64,000 nt of DNA from an uncultured Clostridia bacterium (GCA_947303255.1 CAMYXL010000002.1:21823-85822), one strand, 5' to 3'; positions 9,364 to 19,090 are shown, numbered from the stretch's first letter. The notes: generated by a model not told the origin, from the letters alone. Translations and numbers: made by a program.

Positions 9364-10707
9364 TTATCTGACAAGAAGATTGCCGACAACTTTCTTGCCT
9401 GCAGTCTCGATCTGCTCGATCTCTTTCTTGATGAGAACGCAGTTGGACTTATCAAGTTTCTCGACCAAAACAACGCCGTCATAATACTTCAAATGATCAT
9501 ATGCTTCCTTGTCAGTCAGGACATTCTTCTCGAGGCCGAACTGAAGACCGAGATTGCCTGCCTTCTCGAGGCTCTTCTTGATCTCCTTGACCTGCTTTTC
9601 CGAATCGATGCCCGTGAACATGATCTTGACCATATCAGGATTTGAAAGCTTGATGTTGGATACTGTTCTTATAACTGCATCGTCCTGAGCATAGAGAAGT
9701 CCTCTTGTCTCTTTCTTTGCGATAAATCTGTCGAGCTTGCCCTTCTTCTTTTCGTCATAGGCCATAACGTTAGCATCCGTGTAGAATTCCAATTCCTCTG
9801 AAGAATTGATCTTGCCGTTGAGGAAGAACAATACGTAATAGAGTGCTATCATTCCGAATCCGCCTGCACAAAGGCCGAATCCGAAGTACTTGATAAAGCT
9901 CTTTACGACATCCATCGTGGTCGGCATCGTAGGAGGCTCGACCGGATACTCTGTCTCTTCCTTGATGTTATTGAGATTAACAGTGTCATTGATGAGATCT
10001 CTGATCCTGTTATTTACGGAATCCTGAATAGCAGAGAAGCCCTCGTCCTTTCCGGACTTGCTCATATTGTTTACCTCTGAGATCTCAAAGGAGCTTCTCG
10101 TATCTGCATCAAATGTATTCGTGTAGTCATTGAGCTGCTTCAATATCTCTTTGAGCATGGCATCTGCATCTGCCTGAGTCTCGCCGAAGATCTTAAGATA
10201 GATGGTGTGACCGCTGCCGTCAACTGACTGGGAGAAGAGCATCTTTGCATACTGGGCATCGATTCCGCCCTTCTTTCCTACCTTATCCCAATCGGTGATA
10301 TCGGTAAGAGCATTTGAGTAAAGATTCATAAGTCCTGACGGGAACTGGCGAGGCTCGCCTGCTTCATTCATGGTAGCGTCAAACTGAAGGAATACGGATG
10401 CGCTTCCGATGTTCTCTCTGTCAAAATCGATGATAGGATTCTCGCGTAAGATCGCGATCTCTTTCTCATCATCTGCGATCTGGCCGTCATAAGCCGCTAC
10501 TCTGTCCTCGGCGATATCGAATGCTTCCTTATAAGCGATGGCATCCTTCTCGCACTGCTTCTTATCGGTATTCCAGCGTCTGAGAGTCTTAAAGACATCC
10601 AATCCGCACATTAGAAGTGCTGCTATCAAAGCAACGACAATTATACTTTTCCACCTTCTAACAATATAAAAACAACAATCGCGACCCTTGGCCTGATACA
10701 TAGACAT
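9364..10707 (-). CDS. Wzz-type chain-length/polysaccharide co-polymerase
   Basis: This protein of about 447 residues has one N-terminal transmembrane helix (KSIIVVALIAALLMCG), a long extracytoplasmic coiled region and a second helix near residue 310 (FGFGLCAGGFGMIALYY). That is the Wzz/PCP fold, which sets polysaccharide chain length. The cytoplasmic tail of about 120 residues has no Walker motifs, so no tyrosine autokinase is fused and none is seen nearby. ATG 10707 follows GGGAG at 5 nt; the longer GTG 10734 frame has no ribosome site. The neighbours are the initiating transferase and GT26. Confidence 0.8.
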   Translation of the reverse strand: MSMYQAKGRDCCFYIVRRWKSIIVVALIAALLMCGLDVFKTLRRWNTDKKQCEKDAIAYKEAFDIAEDRVAAYDGQIADDEKEIAILRENPIIDFDRENIGSASVFLQFDATMNEAGEPRQFPSGLMNLYSNALTDITDWDKVGKKGGIDAQYAKMLFSQSVDGSGHTIYLKIFGETQADADAMLKEILKQLNDYTNTFDADTRSSFEISEVNNMSKSGKDEGFSAIQDSVNNRIRDLINDTVNLNNIKEETEYPVEPPTMPTTMDVVKSFIKYFGFGLCAGGFGMIALYYVLFFLNGKINSSEELEFYTDANVMAYDEKKKGKLDRFIAKKETRGLLYAQDDAVIRTVSNIKLSNPDMVKIMFTGIDSEKQVKEIKKSLEKAGNLGLQFGLEKNVLTDKEAYDHLKYYDGVVLVEKLDKSNCVLIKKEIEQIETAGKKVVGNLLVR

Positions 10708-10807
10708 AGTTCTCCCATAGTGAGTAATATCCACATAATTATAATATAGAGAACCGTTTTTTAATACCGATTATTCGAATTTTCGGCGATTTTAACACAA
10801 ATGAAAT

Positions 10808-12199
10808 TTATTTTGATCCTTTTCGAGCCAAAACGGCAACAAAAGTCTTTATGAATATCTTAAGATCCAGAGCCAAAGAGAAGTTTCTTATGTACTCGTT
10901 ATCAAGTCTTACGATCTCCTCAAAGTCCGTGATCTCAGATCTTCCTGATACCTGCCACATTCCCGTAAGACCAGGCTTAATGGCAAGACGGCTCAAGTGA
11001 TGAGGATCATACTGCTCATACTCGTCAAGCGTAGGAGGTCTCGTTCCCACAAGGGACATATCGCCCTTAAGGATATTGATGAACTGCGGGAATTCGTCGA
11101 TGCTGGTCTTTCTCATGAACTTACCTGCAGGGAATATTCTCGGATCGTTGTCCATCTTGAACATGAGACCCTTCATCTGGTTCTGCGCCATGAGCTCCTT
11201 CTTACGCTCTTCGGCATCCATGTACATAGAGCGGAACTTGTACATCTTGAAGACCTTACCGTTCTTACCGACACGCTTTTGCGCAAAGAACACAGGACCC
11301 GGTGACTGGATCTTGATGACAGGTGCAAAGATAAGGAACAGAAGTCCCATGAATATAAGTCCGAATATTGATGCGAATATATCGAAAACACGCTTAATGA
11401 AGTATTCGGCAAGCGTTCCCTTGTTGATACCCGTAGTAATGACGGAATAAGGTCCTTTTTGCTCCATCCTGATATTAGGAAGGCTCTCGACCTCAAGGTT
11501 AAGTCCCAGGTGGACCATGATTCCCATGTTAAGGAACTGATCAACGAGCTTTCCCGTCTCTCCGCCCTTGGCAAGGATATAAACCTCGTTTACCGCATTT
11601 TCCTTTACAAAATCGAAAATGCCTTCCTTCGGAATTACAGGGATACCTTCAACATCCTTCAGGTCGGATTCAGAAAGCATTACCATTCCGACGAAAGAGT
11701 AAAAACCGTTATTGTCCTTGTTGAGTGTCTTATAAAACTCGACTGCATTCTCAGGATAAGTAAGGATAACTACGTTCGATCTGTTCTTTCCCGACTTAAA
11801 ACCGCTTCTTACGAAAGCCTTAAGAATCAGTCTTCCCGCGTACATGTACGCGATGGACAGGAGATAGAACATACCGAAGACCATACGGGAATAGGTGGCA
11901 CTTTCCTTAAATACGAAGAGGATACCGAGAGTCGCGAGTATCACTTCGGAACACGTCAGGATAGTGCTCCACAGTTCCTTAAGGAATCCTCGTTTTATGA
12001 TGCTGCTGTGGAAACTGCTGAAAAGCATCAGTATTACATAAACGCCCAGGATGACCACATCGATCTTCTTATAGAAACTCAGGTCGCTTAAGTGAGCAAA
12101 CCAAATAGCGCACGCGGTAATGAAGGCAAGTTCAATGCTCAACATGTCCACGAGTATAAAATCTATATGTTTGGAACGTACTGTGCCGTTTTTCTGCAT
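10808..12199 (-). CDS. polyprenyl-phosphate sugar-1-phosphate transferase (WbaP-like)
   Basis: This 463-residue enzyme transfers a sugar-phosphate to undecaprenyl phosphate, the first committed step of the pathway. It has four or five N-terminal transmembrane segments, a Rossmann-like middle domain (from NRSNVVILTYP), and a C-terminal sugar-transferase domain from about residue 265. That domain has QKRVGKNGKVFKMYKFRSM, the catalytic TSIDEFPQFINIL and MSLVGTRPP, then KPGLTGMWQVSGR. It is the first gene of the minus-strand operon, behind the promoter at 12253-12280. ATG 12199 follows GGAGC. The sugar specificity is not visible. Confidence 0.93.
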   Translation of the reverse strand: MQKNGTVRSKHIDFILVDMLSIELAFITACAIWFAHLSDLSFYKKIDVVILGVYVILMLFSSFHSSIIKRGFLKELWSTILTCSEVILATLGILFVFKESATYSRMVFGMFYLLSIAYMYAGRLILKAFVRSGFKSGKNRSNVVILTYPENAVEFYKTLNKDNNGFYSFVGMVMLSESDLKDVEGIPVIPKEGIFDFVKENAVNEVYILAKGGETGKLVDQFLNMGIMVHLGLNLEVESLPNIRMEQKGPYSVITTGINKGTLAEYFIKRVFDIFASIFGLIFMGLLFLIFAPVIKIQSPGPVFFAQKRVGKNGKVFKMYKFRSMYMDAEERKKELMAQNQMKGLMFKMDNDPRIFPAGKFMRKTSIDEFPQFINILKGDMSLVGTRPPTLDEYEQYDPHHLSRLAIKPGLTGMWQVSGRSEITDFEEIVRLDNEYIRNFSLALDLKIFIKTFVAVLARKGSK

Positions 12200-12230
12200 T
12201 CGAGCTCCGTAATTTCAGATAAATGATCAT

Positions 12231-12246
12231 ATGGACCGCCGTCCAT
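12231..12246 (-). promoter_or_regulatory. 5'-leader hairpin of the polysaccharide operon
   Basis: ATGGAC-CGCC-GTCCAT is a perfect 6-bp inverted repeat with a 4-nt loop. It starts at the predicted transcription start (about 12246), so the operon mRNA would begin with a hairpin. It could stabilise the transcript or be a repressor site; the function is inferred. Confidence 0.4.
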
Positions 12247-12252
12247 GAGTTC

Positions 12253-12280
12253 ATTATAGCTATATATTGTTATTTTTCAA
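12253..12280 (-). promoter_or_regulatory. promoter of the polysaccharide operon
   Basis: On the minus strand TTGAAA (12275-12280) and TATAAT (12253-12258) are separated by 16 bp, a good vegetative sigma promoter. The predicted start is near 12246, about 47 nt before the sugar-transferase ATG. Confidence 0.75.
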
Positions 12281-12312
12281 TTTGACACAGATTACAAAAA
12301 AGAGTCAAAAAA

Positions 12313-12336
12313 GGAAAGCTCCATGTGATGCTTCCC
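12313..12336 (-). terminator. rho-independent terminator after the DUF3592-like gene
   Basis: Minus-strand RNA reads GGGAAGC, a 10-nt loop, GCTTTCC, then a run of six T. It ends transcription of the gene at 12364-13293 before the polysaccharide promoter. Confidence 0.7.
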
Positions 12337-12363
12337 TAGTTTTATCAGTCATTTCACTCAACT

Positions 12364-13293
12364 TTAATCCAAAATATCAACTATACGGACAACATCATCC
12401 ACACTTGTGGAAGGCTTCCACTGTGTATAAAATCCGGAGAGCGCGATCGCCATAAGACACGCACCTATGACAAGACTTATGAGGGCCATGATAACCAAAG
12501 CGGATATGCTCTGTGACTTTCTGTTATAGATGCCCTCAGGGATCTTCGGCGATATCCTGATAACAGAAGGACCGAGTCCTACATCGCTGTCCTTGCTTCT
12601 CGTAAAACCGTCATAGACACAGGTAAATCTCTCTCCCTCGTAACTGTATTCGAACACAGGCGATACCATTGGTATTTCATTGACTATCCCGTCGTTTACT
12701 GAATATTCGACATATCTGGCGTATCCGATGCAGGTCGCATTGACCTCTTCCGGATACACACGATCATTGGCTGTCAGATGAAAGATTATCCTGGATATAA
12801 ACAAGACCCCAAGACCTGTCAAAACAGATCCTATAACCAAAAAGGCTTTATATGCCGTCGGCTTGTCCTTAAGAAAGACAAACCACATAAGAAACGAAAC
12901 TATCGGGATCAAAGCTGTGATAAGACCAGTAAACCTGTTAGATGCAGTATCGGCACTGGGATTTGGCTTGGTCTTCGATACTCCTCCCGTTATCAGAACG
13001 AAAACTCCCGCATAAACCATTATCAGAGCAAAGCCTCCGGCCCAAAGAAGCATGCTGTTGGTGAAGATACCGATGAGAACGAGAACTGCACATATTCCGA
13101 TAGGGATCAGAACAGCCGGATTCATGAACGATGGTCTTTCTTTATCTTCTCTTGTGACGGAAGAAACTGTTTTCTTTACGCCCTCATGAAATTCCGTATT
13201 GTAGGCATCTTTAAAATCATTCCACTCTTCATTTGTCAGGGTCTGTCTGTCATCGAAGAAATATTTCCCCGTGTTTCTCGTATCAAATCTCAT
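12364..13293 (-). CDS. membrane protein with DUF3592-like domain
   Basis: This 309-residue protein of unknown function has a hydrophilic N-terminus (about 55 residues), five or six transmembrane segments and an extramembrane domain at about 180-265 (EEVNATCIGYARYVEYS ... SPVFEYSYEGERFTC). That domain resembles DUF3592, a small beta domain flanked by helices. A last helix lies near the C-terminus. The ribosome site AGGAGG is 8 nt before ATG 13293. It ends at its own terminator, so it is probably monocistronic. It has no evident link to polysaccharide synthesis. Confidence 0.7.
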   Translation of the reverse strand: MRFDTRNTGKYFFDDRQTLTNEEWNDFKDAYNTEFHEGVKKTVSSVTREDKERPSFMNPAVLIPIGICAVLVLIGIFTNSMLLWAGGFALIMVYAGVFVLITGGVSKTKPNPSADTASNRFTGLITALIPIVSFLMWFVFLKDKPTAYKAFLVIGSVLTGLGVLFISRIIFHLTANDRVYPEEVNATCIGYARYVEYSVNDGIVNEIPMVSPVFEYSYEGERFTCVYDGFTRSKDSDVGLGPSVIRISPKIPEGIYNRKSQSISALVIMALISLVIGACLMAIALSGFYTQWKPSTSVDDVVRIVDILD

Positions 13294-13337
13294 AAGGACT
13301 GCCTCCTATGTTTTGAACTATCCCCTTTATGAATATA

Positions 13338-14015
13338 TCAGATTTCCAGGTAGATAAACAAGAATATGCCGAACCAGTGCACCACCGCGCCGAAAAGAAC
13401 AAAGAAATGCCAGATGAAGTGAGCGCCCTTGAAATCCTTAACGAACGGGATCATTCCGAGAGTATAGATGATTCCGCCTCCAAGAGTCATCAGGAAAAGC
13501 CACATGTCATTTTTGACCATTCCAGGGATAAAAAGGACCCCGCTCCAGCCGATAACGAAGTAGAGCGCGTAGTGTAGCGGCCTGAATCTTCCGGGTCCGA
13601 AAATGCTTACGAAAGTGATCCCCAGGATTATAAGACCCCATTGGATACAAAACATTACGATACCCTTCGCATCTCCCCAATAAACGAGACAGAAAGGCGC
13701 GAAAGAGCCTCCGATCAGAAGATAGATCGACGCATAATCAAATCGTCTCCACAGTTTCTTGACTGCCATACCGTACTTGAACGAATGATAAAGGCAGCTC
13801 ATAAGGAACAGGATAATAAGACATATTCCGTAGAAACAGGCAGCCATTATCTTCATTCCCGTATCCGAAAAAACGAGAAGGAGGACCAGTCCCGCGATAG
13901 ACAAAGCTGCTCCGACACCGTGGGTTATCGCGTTTCCTATCTCCTCCAAAAGCGTCAGCTTAGGAGGATCATTGCGCTTGGATATCTCTTCTTTTGTAGG
14001 CTTTCTAAATCTCAT
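13338..14015 (-). CDS. trhA: hemolysin III family (PAQR/TrhA) membrane protein
   Basis: A 225-residue seven-helix protein of the hemolysin III/PAQR family. Its conserved elements are the N-terminal EEIGNAITHGVGAAL, CLYHSFKYG after helix 3, RRFDYASIYLLIGGSF, and C-terminal HFIWHFFVLFGAVVHW. The His and Ser/Asp residues in these blocks form the metal site known in PAQR proteins. TrhA homologues affect membrane-lipid homeostasis. There is no Shine-Dalgarno before ATG 14015, and a TATAAT (14023-14028) sits 8 bp upstream, so the message may be leaderless. It diverges from the YfhO-like gene. Confidence 0.88.
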   Translation of the reverse strand: MRFRKPTKEEISKRNDPPKLTLLEEIGNAITHGVGAALSIAGLVLLLVFSDTGMKIMAACFYGICLIILFLMSCLYHSFKYGMAVKKLWRRFDYASIYLLIGGSFAPFCLVYWGDAKGIVMFCIQWGLIILGITFVSIFGPGRFRPLHYALYFVIGWSGVLFIPGMVKNDMWLFLMTLGGGIIYTLGMIPFVKDFKGAHFIWHFFVLFGAVVHWFGIFLFIYLEI

Positions 14016-14058
14016 AAAGACTATTATACATCATTACCGCAACCTCGGGTGGCGTCTG

Positions 14059-14067
14059 TGATATAAT
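14059..14067 (+). promoter_or_regulatory. extended -10 promoter of the YfhO-like gene
   Basis: TGATATAAT forms an extended -10. Transcription would start near 14074, giving a 34-nt leader that carries the ribosome site GAGGAAAG. This supports ATG 14108 as the start. The opposite strand carries the hemolysin-III gene's -10 at 14023-14028. Confidence 0.6.
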
Positions 14068-14107
14068 TAGTTGGTTTATTTTGGGTATGATAATGAGGAA
14101 AGATCTG

Positions 14108-16927
14108 ATGACTATAAAAAGCAGACTAATTACAAAAGACAGGACAAGGTATCTTCTTATCTACACGATCCTTTTCGTGATCTGTTTTTTCTTTTGCTAC
14201 CAGCTTTATTTTTCGAACTATGGCAAGACATATATGTTCAGTTATGATGCCATTGATAACAACTATCCGTTCTTTATCGCGGTAGGCCGCTGGTGGAGAC
14301 GTCTTGTTAAGAACTTTACGATAAGACACACATTCGAGATCCCTATGTGGGATATGTCCATCGGCTACGGTGCGGACGTAATAACGTCTTTCGGAAACGG
14401 TTTCAATAATTTCTTCAATCCGTTATACATCCTCTCCGCATTCTTCCCGTCATCCTATTCAGAGACGGCATTTAAGATCGTACTCATCCTTCAGATCTAT
14501 CTCGCAGGTCTTTCATTCACTGCCCTCGCTTCGTACAAGAAAACTTACAGCAAATACGCCATATTGATCGGCTCGCTGATCTATGCTTTTTCATCAAACA
14601 CACTTATCGTATTTAAGCAGCTTTCATTCGGATATGCCTTTGTTATCTTCCCTTTGATCATCTTGGGAATATGGCTTATCAGAGATAACAGGAAGCCTTA
14701 TCTGTTTATTGTTTCCACGATCTCCATGTTCACTTATTCATATTACTTCACGTTCATGGCAGTCGTGCTTCTTCTCATCTACTACGCTTTCCTTGTAGCC
14801 GAGAGCCTTATAGTGTCAAAGGGCAAGAGCCTTAAAAGCGAACTTAAGATCCTCTTGAAGCTCGCATTGAGTGCGATGTATTCTGCGGCTGTCGGAGTGC
14901 TTCTGATCCTTCCGAGCCTTATAGCGATCACAAAACTTGACCGACTTGACGTAAATTACGAGATCCCTTTAATAAGAGATTCATATTATGCGGGAAGACT
15001 TGTTTCAGGTTTTGTATCAGTCTTCGACGGATGGTCCGATGACCTTTTGGGCTTCCCTATCATCGCCTTCATCTGTATCGGCGGCCTTTTCTTCCTCATG
15101 AAGTTAAAGGAGGGCTTAAGGGTCAAGATCATGCTGATCCTTGCTACCGTATCTCTTTTTATTCCGTATGTCGGACATGTTATAAACGGCTTCAGTTATT
15201 CGACAAACAGATGGACATGGGCATATACGCTTTTGGTATCGTTCATTGTCACCATGGTTTTCGATAAGCTTTATAATGCAAAGATTTGGAAACTGGCACT
15301 TATCATCGGTATGCTCGTAGCTTATGAGATCGTCGTTATCAAGTGCTTTGACATCAACGGTCCTGAGCAGAAGGTTCCTGTTATGATCGGTATTTTGGTG
15401 ATCGTATTCATTATGATCTCGAGATTGTTTTCAAGAGAAGACTTCGAGAAGATCATGGTGCTCATTACCGTACTTGCTCTCGCGGTCCCGAACTTCTTTT
15501 ATTTCTCACAAAGATACATGAATATCCAGAGCAAGCTGATCCCGGTAAACGACGCGTATCTGAGGGTCGTTCAAAGCGGCGGTAAAGAGGCTCTTGTCGT
15601 TACAAATGATGATTCGCTCTACCGTTACGATACACTGACGGGAAGACTTAAGAACTCGTCACTTATCACGGGCAAATCCGGATACGATTCCTATAACAGC
15701 ATCTATAATCCGAATATCAACAAGCTTCAGCTGGACCTCGGATTAACATCATCCGCGAGCCCTTCCGTTATCAACGGAGTTTGTAAGAGAAGCGATCTGG
15801 AGGTCCTCTTCGGAACCAAATATGTGATCCGTAACGCGAACAATCTCGACAATCCGTTGCCGTACGGTTATACCCACCATCTGGGACACTTCATCACATA
15901 TGACAACAACACGTATGAGGTCTATACATCTTCCACGGATACCAGTCTCGTCTCGTTCTTTACGGACAGCGTGGACGAGTCATATTATGATTCGCTTTCC
16001 GCTTACGACAAGCAGCAGCTGCTTATGAATGCCGTCGTTCTTCCTGAGGGCGGATCAGGTTATTCATGCACTGAAGAGAAGTCCATTCCGTACACTATCA
16101 CGGCAGGTGATTATGTTGAATTGAGCGATCATAAGATCAAGACTAATGCGCCAAATTCCTATATCGATATAAATCTGGAATATCCTGTTGAAGGAAGCGG
16201 AGAATGGTACATCTATCTTGATGATCTTGTCTGTACGAGTTATCACGTTTTGGAGTTCAAGAATCACGTTTACTTCGTTGTCGATCCTGCTAATATTCCT
16301 GTACCTGAGGAAGAGGAAGAAGAGGAAACAAAAGAAGACACGAAGGAAAAAGATGATATCGAAGATGAGGAGACCGAAGAAGAAGAGATCACTGAAGTTC
16401 CTCTCGGGATCGGTATGTTTAACGCAACGACTTCCAGATACCACATGTACGGCGGAAAGGATTCATGGCTCGTCAACAGCGGTGTTGTGGATGCGCTTAA
16501 GAGCCAGAAGATCCGTATCGTTTTCGAGACTGCGGCTGAATACAGCTATGATGATATAAAGGTATTTTTCGAGAAGGAAGAAAAGATCGAGTCAAATATC
16601 AACGGTCTTAAGCATCCTGCAAGTGACTTACGTATCGACGATAATACGATCACTTCCCATGTGACTCTCGATCAGGCGGGATACTTGCTCATGACGATAC
16701 CTTACGCTGACGGATGGACGGCTTATGTGGACGGCAAGGAGACCGAGATCATAAGAGCCGACAGAGCGTTTATGGCGTTCGATCTTCCGGCGGGAGAACA
16801 TGAGATAATCCTTAAATATCACACACCTTACCTGGTTCCGGGACTTGCCGGAGCATTCGCGCTCATCGCCTGCGGAATCGGATATTGCGTATTCGGGAAA
16901 AAGATCAAGCTCAAGAAGAAGTCCTGA
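14108..16927 (+). CDS. YfhO-like polytopic membrane protein
   Basis: This protein of about 939 residues has roughly 13 N-terminal transmembrane segments, a long extracytoplasmic region from about residue 460, and a last helix near the C-terminus (LVPGLAGAFALIACGIGYCVFG). The order and the terminal block GYLLMTIPYADGWTAYVDGK match YfhO, a GT-C-like family needed for sugar modification of lipoteichoic acid in Bacillus and Listeria. An acidic insert (about residues 730-765, bases 16300-16395) interrupts the external domain. ATG 14108 is chosen for GAGGAAAG 5 nt upstream; longer reading from TTG 14081 has no such site. The convergent EAL gene's stop is directly adjacent. Confidence 0.8.
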   Translation: MTIKSRLITKDRTRYLLIYTILFVICFFFCYQLYFSNYGKTYMFSYDAIDNNYPFFIAVGRWWRRLVKNFTIRHTFEIPMWDMSIGYGADVITSFGNGFNNFFNPLYILSAFFPSSYSETAFKIVLILQIYLAGLSFTALASYKKTYSKYAILIGSLIYAFSSNTLIVFKQLSFGYAFVIFPLIILGIWLIRDNRKPYLFIVSTISMFTYSYYFTFMAVVLLLIYYAFLVAESLIVSKGKSLKSELKILLKLALSAMYSAAVGVLLILPSLIAITKLDRLDVNYEIPLIRDSYYAGRLVSGFVSVFDGWSDDLLGFPIIAFICIGGLFFLMKLKEGLRVKIMLILATVSLFIPYVGHVINGFSYSTNRWTWAYTLLVSFIVTMVFDKLYNAKIWKLALIIGMLVAYEIVVIKCFDINGPEQKVPVMIGILVIVFIMISRLFSREDFEKIMVLITVLALAVPNFFYFSQRYMNIQSKLIPVNDAYLRVVQSGGKEALVVTNDDSLYRYDTLTGRLKNSSLITGKSGYDSYNSIYNPNINKLQLDLGLTSSASPSVINGVCKRSDLEVLFGTKYVIRNANNLDNPLPYGYTHHLGHFITYDNNTYEVYTSSTDTSLVSFFTDSVDESYYDSLSAYDKQQLLMNAVVLPEGGSGYSCTEEKSIPYTITAGDYVELSDHKIKTNAPNSYIDINLEYPVEGSGEWYIYLDDLVCTSYHVLEFKNHVYFVVDPANIPVPEEEEEEETKEDTKEKDDIEDEETEEEEITEVPLGIGMFNATTSRYHMYGGKDSWLVNSGVVDALKSQKIRIVFETAAEYSYDDIKVFFEKEEKIESNINGLKHPASDLRIDDNTITSHVTLDQAGYLLMTIPYADGWTAYVDGKETEIIRADRAFMAFDLPAGEHEIILKYHTPYLVPGLAGAFALIACGIGYCVFGKKIKLKKKS

Positions 16928-18895
16928 TCACTTATTGTAGAGCGGATTTCTGACTCTCTCGGTCATCTCTTCAAGAGACAAAGGCATATCATAGTAGTAG
17001 CCCTGGATGACTTCTACGCCCATGGAATTAAGGATCTTCAGCTGTGATTCACGCTCGACGCCTTCAGCGACTATGCCGATATTAAGAGCCTTGGAAAGTG
17101 TAACGATATGTTCGAGGATGGTAAGATCCTTGGACTGTTCCTTATCAATGAATCCCTTGTCGATCTTAAGCGTGTCGAAGTTGATCTCACGAAGAAGAGT
17201 AAGAGATGAACTCTCACATCCAAAGTCATCAATGGAAGCGCTGTAGCCGTGCTTATGAAGCGATGAGACGTATTCCCTAAGCTCAGGTATGGAGAACTCG
17301 TCGGAACGCTCTGTAACCTCGATCTCGATAAGATCCTTAGGGATGCCATAGCTCATGACGATCTCATCGATCTTGGCCGCGAGGTCCTTCTCCTTAAGAT
17401 TTCTTCTGGAAACGTTAACAGATACGACAGGCGGATGAAGTCCTGCAGCAAGCCAAGCCTTGATGTCCTTGCAGACCTGCTCGAGCATGTAGATATCAAG
17501 ATCGCAGATAAGATCGAATTCTTCCATGAGCGGGATAAATTCGCCCGGCCTTTTGATAACGCCGTTATGACGCCATCTGGCAAGGACCTCCGCACCGCAG
17601 AGCATCTTAGTTACGCTATTGACCTTCGGCTGATAGTAAGCTTCAAAATGACCGTTGGCAAGACCGATCTTGATATCGGATACGATCCTCTTTTGCTCCT
17701 CGAAAGAATCCAAAAGCTTCTCGGAAAGATAAACGATGTCAGGAGTTCTCGGAGACTTGGCAAGTGAGAGTGCGGTTCCTGCGTTGGTTATGATATCCTC
17801 GCCGCCCTGGTCGTCCTTGGTAATCTCGTAAACTCCCGCTCTGGCACTTATTGTCTCAGTGACGGATATGTTGTCGCCTTCCTTGACGGTAACGTCCATC
17901 TTCTCGAGGAGGCGTGTGAAATTCTTAAGCTTCTTTTTCTTAACGATCGCGATAAAGAGGTTTCCGTATGCTCTTCCCAAGATCTCGTCATCGTCCATGA
18001 ACGACGAGAATGTGGTCGCATAATTATGAAGGAACTGGTCGCCCATATCCATGCCGTGCTTACGGTTGATCTCCGAAAACTTCATCAGATCGAAAAAGAT
18101 AACTGCGTAATTTAAAAGATCTTTTCTGTCTTCCTTGTTGTTAAGCCACTCGACACAGCCGTGCTCGTTCGCAAGTCCGGTCCTGACCTCGGTCTTTGAG
18201 ACTCGGATAACTTCGCGCTTGGTATCGATGGCACCTTCTATGAAAAGAAGGATAACGGAAAAACCGGTCGCCATCTCCATAAATGAATATCCGTAGAAGA
18301 AATATTGAAGGATTCCTCCGGCAAGCGGAAGAAGAACGTAAGACATGAGAGCTATGGTCATCCTGACACCCAGCTTACGCGCGTTCTGGATGATGATGGT
18401 CATGAAGATGAACATCGCCAAAAACGGGATAGCGACAGATATCAGAAACAAAGGTCCTCTATGGTAAACATTGTGCTCATCAATGGAATAGTAGATGCCC
18501 GTAAACTGTGAAACGATGACCATTACGATTCCGACAAGACCGATGAGACTACAGAGCGTAAGCCTTATCCTGCATGGGGCGCCCTTTTTGAGGCTGAACT
18601 GTCCGAAAATAATGTAGGACGCAAAGACAACGTAGGCTATTATGAGAAAATCGATAATGAAGAAATCCGCGAAACAGCACAGATTGACCAAAATGTAACT
18701 GGCTAACTGATCCTGATCTTTGAACAGATAGTAGGTAAATTCAGCCAGGAGAAGCAATCCTACACTTATGTTGAGGAGAGTCACCATGACTCTTTTGTTC
18801 TTGAAACCTTTATCGGACACGGAAACAAGAGCCGACAAAAAACAGAATATCGACTCAAAAAGCAAGAAAGATACATGTATAGACATTAAGTCCAT
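16928..18895 (-). CDS. membrane EAL protein with degenerate GGDEF domain (c-di-GMP phosphodiesterase)
   Basis: A 655-residue protein. It has seven transmembrane segments (residues 1-235), then a GGDEF fold (about 245-380) in which the signature is replaced by RAYGNLFIAI, so cyclase activity is unlikely. An EAL domain follows (about 395-650). The EAL domain keeps GAEVLARW for the EAL motif, SVNVSR, EVTE, IDDFG, LKIDKGF and AEGVE, the metal- and substrate-binding residues, so it should hydrolyse c-di-GMP. The 7TM module is a probable ligand sensor. ATG 18895 follows GGGGG. It ends one base after the YfhO stop. Confidence 0.88.
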   Translation of the reverse strand: MDLMSIHVSFLLFESIFCFLSALVSVSDKGFKNKRVMVTLLNISVGLLLLAEFTYYLFKDQDQLASYILVNLCCFADFFIIDFLIIAYVVFASYIIFGQFSLKKGAPCRIRLTLCSLIGLVGIVMVIVSQFTGIYYSIDEHNVYHRGPLFLISVAIPFLAMFIFMTIIIQNARKLGVRMTIALMSYVLLPLAGGILQYFFYGYSFMEMATGFSVILLFIEGAIDTKREVIRVSKTEVRTGLANEHGCVEWLNNKEDRKDLLNYAVIFFDLMKFSEINRKHGMDMGDQFLHNYATTFSSFMDDDEILGRAYGNLFIAIVKKKKLKNFTRLLEKMDVTVKEGDNISVTETISARAGVYEITKDDQGGEDIITNAGTALSLAKSPRTPDIVYLSEKLLDSFEEQKRIVSDIKIGLANGHFEAYYQPKVNSVTKMLCGAEVLARWRHNGVIKRPGEFIPLMEEFDLICDLDIYMLEQVCKDIKAWLAAGLHPPVVSVNVSRRNLKEKDLAAKIDEIVMSYGIPKDLIEIEVTERSDEFSIPELREYVSSLHKHGYSASIDDFGCESSSLTLLREINFDTLKIDKGFIDKEQSKDLTILEHIVTLSKALNIGIVAEGVERESQLKILNSMGVEVIQGYYYDMPLSLEEMTERVRNPLYNK

Positions 18896-19063
18896 GCCCG
18901 TCCCCCAAAAATCTCATTTCATTTAAGGTAATAATACAACCGTTTAATAAAAAAATTAAGAGATTTCTTGGTTTGTGACAGTGAATCGTGAATGTAACAA
19001 TGTTAATTTGCTGATAATATCGGGCCTTTGTGACAAATGTCTTATACTCTGCGACAAAATCAC

Positions 19064-19079
19064 AAAAACCTCTTAGGTT
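19064..19079 (-). terminator. possible terminator at the end of the lipid operon
   Basis: Minus-strand RNA reads AACCT-AAG-AGGTT followed by TTTGTG, a short 5-bp hairpin and T-run right after the GH3 stop. The stem is weak. The rest of 18896-19090 shows no gene. Confidence 0.4.
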
Positions 19080-19090
19080 GGTCACGGAAA

